39,333 nucleotides of DNA. It comes from an uncultured Eubacteriales bacterium. Its GTDB lineage: Bacteria; Bacillota; Clostridia; Peptostreptococcales; Anaerovoracaceae. Each line of letters begins with the position of its first letter. Position 1 is the stretch's first letter. The notes beneath the pieces were generated by a model, which did no database searches, was not told where the DNA came from, and saw only the letters and a list, made by a program, of their open reading frames with translations. Of the stretch, positions 35,859 through 39,333 are shown in pieces. The stretch covers positions 1-39,333 of the forward strand of contig CACYHR010000044.1 of the NCBI GenBank assembly GCA_902774265.1, written 5' to 3'. The translations under genes were made by a program, and so were the position numbers.

Positions 35859-35888
35859 TCCAACGCCTCCGAAACAGACTCATGTCTG

Positions 35889-36304
35889 TCACTCTTTTTC
35901 ATTTACGGTCTGATTCCCTTTGAGCATCTGCTTGTTCTCATACATCGCCAGATCAGCCCGGTCGAATACAGCAGCAACACTTCTGTCGCCTTCATAACGC
36001 GCCATACCGCATGCTATTACGACATCATCAGGATCGAAATCATATATCTCACCTGCATCTGCGCCGGTATAATCAAGTACATGCTGAGCGTTTCTGTCAT
36101 GACTGCCTGCATGTATGGTCATTTCTTCAGCCTTTGAGGTTTTATCATCCGAAGCTGAGCTTATCAGGCTGTTTCTTTTTGCTATGCATCTTTCATTATG
36201 AAGCCGCATTTGTTCTACAAGCTCATCAATATGCTCATAATCCCGATGTCGCGCGATAACAGCGAATTCATCGCCTCCCACACGGAACACCGGACTGTGG
36301 TCGA
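35889..36304 (-). pseudogene. Detached GGDEF domain end of the frameshifted EAL-PAS-GGDEF gene
   Basis: This stretch codes, in another frame than the gene upstream, for the second half of a GGDEF domain: PVFRVGGDEFAVIARHRD, a long variable insert, and VFDRADLAMYENKQMLKG. It has no start codon or ribosome binding site of its own. Removing two bases from the AT tract at 36305-36312 would join it to the upstream frame as CDIFDHSPVFRVGGDEF, an ordinary GGDEF core. The GGDEF residues that make cyclic-di-GMP are intact, and no RxxD inhibitory site is seen just before them. As the sequence stands, this part is not translated with the rest. Confidence 0.85.
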
Positions 36305-38647
36305 ATATATATCGCAGATGGCGTGACAACCGGCCTTCAGGAAATTGTCACCGGTCTGATGTCCGTGCGCATCATTTATTGCCTTAAGTCCGTTCAGATC
36401 CAGCACGACTATGGCAAATTCAACAGGTATTTTGTTATCTATCAGATGATTGAGCTCAAGCTCCTGATCTATATAGGCATGCTTGTTTTTTACTCCTGTC
36501 AGCGGGTCGATATTTGCCTTATTTCTGGCTTCCTGCAGAGTATCGGCAAATTCCATGTCGCGTCTTACCCTCTCATCGATATTGCTGATGCCGACTATAA
36601 TGCGCGGACCATCCTTTTCGTCTATAAGAGCCGCTTTGAGTGATACATAAACAGAAACACCCTGCACAACAAGTCTGTAAATCATCTCAAACAAACCGGT
36701 ATTTTCGATCTCTTTAAGAACGTTTTCTTTAGTAAACATGGCTTTAAGCCTGCCGACATCATCCGGATGAACAGCACCGGCCGCCTGTCTGCGGCTTTCT
36801 TCAAAGAATGAAACGCCGGATTTTGCAAGACCGAGCTTATCATATGTGCTGCTCGAATTGTATTCAATATATTCTTCGCTTTCGGGATCGACTGAATATA
36901 TTGCGATATACTCTCCGGAAAGGGCCGTGATCCTTGCATATGTAGCCTGCTCTTCTCTGATCCTCTCAATCGCCTCAACACGCCTCATATATGCATCAAC
37001 ATCATTAACACCGATAATAATGTGTCTTTCATCCATACTCACGGCCTTCATATTTACATACCTGTATCCGTCATCTGCTATAAGGCGGTATGAAAGGGTG
37101 AATGTTCCGGATTCTTCTATTGCGCCGAGTATTATCTCTTTTTTAAATGCACCGAGGAAGCTGTCTCTGTCCGGGCCGTAGATAAGCTTGATCGCATCTT
37201 TGCGGCTCGTTTCAAAGAAGTCATACCCGTGCCTCTCAACTGACAGATTTGCGTGTTCGGCATCCGGACTGTACTCAATAAATCTGTCTGTCGCGATGTC
37301 AATATAATACAGATTGATATAATCTGCTGACAGTGCGCGCGCAACATGAGCAAAAGAAACACCGCTCATAGCTGTTTCATTCATGCTCAGTATAGCTATT
37401 GAATATGCGGAAACACCTGTCACCGGATTATCCGCAACATGCCTTACAAAAGAGTTTATATATAAACTATCACCGATGTTTTCTTCAAATAATACCCTGC
37501 CTGTCTGCCCGTGACTCTGTTCCAGAACCTTAAAAATTCCTGCACCATGATCACGGAGAATACGGGCCTGATCCACACCGCGGCCGATCTCATTTATCTG
37601 AAATGCTTCGCTGAGAAAATTCCTGTAGCTCTGATTGCAGCGAACGACATACAGGCTTTCTCCGTCATACTCCATTACACCTACCGGCAGAGCATCAAAA
37701 TATTTCCTGAGAGATGAATTATCCTCATTCACTATATGGTCAAGATCATACAGACTTATCCTGCCCAGACTTTCGTAGTATCCGGATTCTTCCGGATTTT
37801 CAAAGCCTATCTGTATTCCCTTTTCGTACCTTTCAACTATTCCGCTGAGAGGAATAGGTCTGCAGTAATAATATCCCTGCTGTTTGGTGCAGCCAATCTC
37901 ATAGAGAAATTCCGACTGTTCCTTTGTCTCTACTCCGACAGCAACCGTATCAATACCCATCCCGGAAGCCATCTTTACCAGCTCCTTGAGAATAATCTTT
38001 GTTCTTTGGTTATCGATACGCTGCATAAACCTTATATCGAGTTTGACTGTATCAAACTCGATGCTCTGCAGGCAGTCAAGTGAAGCATATCCCATTCCAA
38101 AGTCATCCATCCAGACCTGGAAACCTGCTTTTCTGAATCTTTCTACTTCTCTTCTGATAAAATCCGGTTCGGTTGCCACAGCGCTTTCACGGATCTCTAT
38201 GACAAGTCTTTCTGTACCGGCCCCGGCAGAGCTGAGGCGTTTATTGATCTCGGCAAGCATATCGCAGCACCTGAAATCCATGCCTGACAGATTTACCGAC
38301 TGCGGCAGGACATGCAGACCTGCTACAGCCTGTTCACCCGTATCTTTAAGGATCTTTTCAATCACATACAGATCCAGCCTGCAGATCTGTCCCGATTCCT
38401 CAAGAACCGGAATAAATACTGATGGATCTATCACACCCTTTACCGGATCTGTCCATCGTGCAAGAGCTTCTTCATTACAGACTGCTCCGTTTGCAGCACG
38501 CACCATCGGCTGATAATGGACATCGATCCATCCCTCAGCGATAGCTTTATCAAGATTTTCGTTTATGTAGTTTTTAATTGATATATCTTCAGCGGCTTTT
38601 TTGCGCGCATCACAAAGTCTCTCATTTTCATACTTGGTTCTGTCCAT
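36215..38647 (-). CDS. EAL-PAS-PAS-GGDEF signalling protein, truncated by a frameshift in the GGDEF domain
   Basis: 810 residues in the present frame; the full gene would run to 35889 and code for about 918. AGGAG stands seven to eight bases before the ATG at 38647. An EAL domain comes first, about residues 25-265, with EEALARW, MDDFGMGYASLD and FDTVKLDIRFMQ, so a cyclic-di-GMP phosphodiesterase is likely active. A PAS-like domain near 310-420 (YFDALPVGVMEYDG) and two related sensor modules near 440-700 follow (DRFIEYSPD and EEYIEYNSSS are their matching parts). The GGDEF domain opens with NIDPLTGVKNKHAYIDQ and DLNGLKAINDAHGHQTGDNF, then loses frame at 36305-36312 before the GGDEF motif. The last 30 or so residues are out of frame. 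Predicted cytosolic; no membrane segments. EAL before PAS and GGDEF is the reverse of the common order. Confidence 0.88.
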   Translation of the reverse strand: MDRTKYENERLCDARKKAAEDISIKNYINENLDKAIAEGWIDVHYQPMVRAANGAVCNEEALARWTDPVKGVIDPSVFIPVLEESGQICRLDLYVIEKILKDTGEQAVAGLHVLPQSVNLSGMDFRCCDMLAEINKRLSSAGAGTERLVIEIRESAVATEPDFIRREVERFRKAGFQVWMDDFGMGYASLDCLQSIEFDTVKLDIRFMQRIDNQRTKIILKELVKMASGMGIDTVAVGVETKEQSEFLYEIGCTKQQGYYYCRPIPLSGIVERYEKGIQIGFENPEESGYYESLGRISLYDLDHIVNEDNSSLRKYFDALPVGVMEYDGESLYVVRCNQSYRNFLSEAFQINEIGRGVDQARILRDHGAGIFKVLEQSHGQTGRVLFEENIGDSLYINSFVRHVADNPVTGVSAYSIAILSMNETAMSGVSFAHVARALSADYINLYYIDIATDRFIEYSPDAEHANLSVERHGYDFFETSRKDAIKLIYGPDRDSFLGAFKKEIILGAIEESGTFTLSYRLIADDGYRYVNMKAVSMDERHIIIGVNDVDAYMRRVEAIERIREEQATYARITALSGEYIAIYSVDPESEEYIEYNSSSTYDKLGLAKSGVSFFEESRRQAAGAVHPDDVGRLKAMFTKENVLKEIENTGLFEMIYRLVVQGVSVYVSLKAALIDEKDGPRIIVGISNIDERVRRDMEFADTLQEARNKANIDPLTGVKNKHAYIDQELELNHLIDNKIPVEFAIVVLDLNGLKAINDAHGHQTGDNFLKAGCHAICDIYSTTVRCSVWEAMNSLLSRDIGIMSILMSL
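36305..36312 (-). repeat. (AT)4 dinucleotide tract at the frameshift point
   Basis: The tract ATATATAT lies exactly where the frame changes from the EAL-PAS part to the GGDEF part. With three AT units (or six), the whole EAL-PAS-GGDEF protein would be in frame; with four, as here, it is not. Such a short tract may be a slip-prone site or simply the place of a random or sequencing error. Confidence 0.7.
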
Positions 38648-38773
38648 AAGAGATCTCCTTTTCCTGTATTAAGAATTATAGTTAACTCTGATAATTACAA
38701 TTCAGTATATCATGTTCTTATCAGCTATAATGTAAAATGTTTATGAAATTGTTGCAGCTGAATTCTTCGGTAA

Positions 38774-38779
38774 ATTATA
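38774..38779 (-). promoter_or_regulatory. Extended -10 box upstream of the EAL-PAS-GGDEF gene
   Basis: On the minus strand TGCTATAAT gives a perfect TATAAT with an extended TGn element, about 130 bases before the ATG at 38647. No good -35 box stands 17 bases upstream, which is common for extended -10 promoters. The region 38648-38808 is otherwise AT-rich without a gene. Confidence 0.4.
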
Positions 38780-38808
38780 GCACAGTTTATGTATGAATAT
38801 AAGTACAA

Positions 38809-39111
38809 TCAGCTGCCGTAAACCTTATCAATAATATATTCTTCGAGCTCAGCATCTCCGGCATTTATCAGTTCTTCAGGCACATAACAGAATATGAGTT
38901 CATCTATAAGCTCAGCTTCTCTCGAAGCATACCCGCTGTCCTGATCGAAGACTGCATGATCCAGTTCATCAGTCGATACCTTTACCGTGACTTCATAATC
39001 CGAAAGATATACATCCCTTGTTAAATATTCTATACCGTTAAACCTTATCTTATCCGTCTGCATCGTATTATAGTATTCTGCTTTGTTGTTAATATATATT
39101 GATCTGCTCAC
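38809..39111 (-). CDS. Small acidic hypothetical protein
   Basis: 100 residues from a GTG at 39111, or 84 from an ATG at 39063; neither has a strong ribosome binding site. The product is acidic, with DELDHAVFDQ and AELIDELIFCYVPEELIN, and has neither a signal peptide nor a membrane segment. No family is recognised. The N-terminal part has a strand-rich character (IRFNGIEYLTRDVYLSDYEV) and the C-terminal part looks helical. It lies just downstream of the 5S rRNA gene on the same strand. The even amino acid composition and lack of any overlapping gene suggest that it is real. Confidence 0.55.
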   Translation of the reverse strand: MSRSIYINNKAEYYNTMQTDKIRFNGIEYLTRDVYLSDYEVTVKVSTDELDHAVFDQDSGYASREAELIDELIFCYVPEELINAGDAELEEYIIDKVYGS

Positions 39112-39242
39112 TTTTCAGTGCATTGCTGTAATAGTACAACTAATAATCTCTGCTTGCAATGCTTTATGCGGCATCTTCATTACTGCTGAAACTGCTGCTC
39201 CGGCGCCGCAGATCAGTTGTTCCAAAAAACAAAAAAGAAAAA

Positions 39243-39333
39243 CTGGCGACGTCCTAGTTTCCCGGGAGGCTCCCCTCCAAGTATCTTCAGCGCTAAAGAG
39301 CTTAACTACTGTGTTCGAGATGGGAACAGGTGT
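39243..39333 (-). rRNA. rrf: 5S ribosomal RNA, 3' part (runs off the right edge)
   Basis: The minus strand reads ACACCTGTTCCCATCTCGAA, then AACACAGTAGTTAAGCTC, and ends GGACGTCGCCAG, all characteristic of bacterial 5S rRNA. About 91 of the roughly 117 bases are present. The gene is transcribed leftward, so the rest of an rRNA operon, if any, lies beyond the window. After the 3' end the minus strand has T-runs (TTTTTCTTTTTTGTTTTTT) that may end transcription. Confidence 0.95.

Overview
The window looks like chromosomal DNA of a Gram-positive anaerobe of the Clostridia (Bacillota). The evidence is a butyrate kinase, strong purine-rich ribosome binding sites, intrinsic terminators with T-runs, very large secreted multidomain proteins of the type common in gut and oral Eubacteriales, DUF6273 and CxxC-repeat surface proteins, and a SecA and 5S rRNA of Bacillota type. 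A more precise placement is not justified from the sequence alone.

Layout. Positions 1-71 hold the first codons of a secreted or membrane protein that runs off the left edge. 448-11253 (minus) is one gene for a roughly 3600-residue exported protein with FG-GAP-like, fibronectin III, Ig-like, InlB-like and beta-helix-like modules. 11450-16366 is an accessory plus-strand island: a palindrome shared with an interspersed repeat, a possible mobile-element scar, a CPBP membrane protease, then a two-gene operon of a MATE transporter carrying an extra C-terminal domain and an ATP-grasp ligase. 16448-22110 (minus) holds a decayed hipA remnant, a secreted DUF6273/CxxC-repeat protein whose reading frame runs through its own terminator into that remnant, and a FIST/HD-GYP signalling protein. 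22232-27876 holds DUF445, YitT, an APC amino acid permease with TrkA-C-like domains, and butyrate kinase. 28028-32438 (minus) holds a HAD/SGNH fusion hydrolase and a GH2 beta-galactosidase. 32622-38647 (minus) holds an HD-domain phosphohydrolase, secA and a frameshifted EAL-PAS-GGDEF gene. A small hypothetical gene and the 3' part of a 5S rRNA gene (minus) close the window.

How the genes may work together (inference). Two cyclic-di-GMP type proteins are present: the FIST/HD-GYP protein directly precedes a secreted protein gene, and the EAL-GGDEF gene precedes secA. The ATP-grasp/MATE pair has the gene content of a small amide- or peptide-forming and export module. Permease plus butyrate kinase fits amino acid fermentation towards butyrate, though no phosphotransbutyrylase is adjacent.

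The most notable observations are a family of about 150-bp hairpin-rich repeats, one copy of which has rewritten the C-terminus and stop codon of the HD-domain gene; a dinucleotide tract (AT)4 that accounts exactly for the frameshift separating a GGDEF motif from its EAL-PAS partner; a secreted-protein gene reading through its terminator into a hipA relic; and the MATE/ATP-grasp module.
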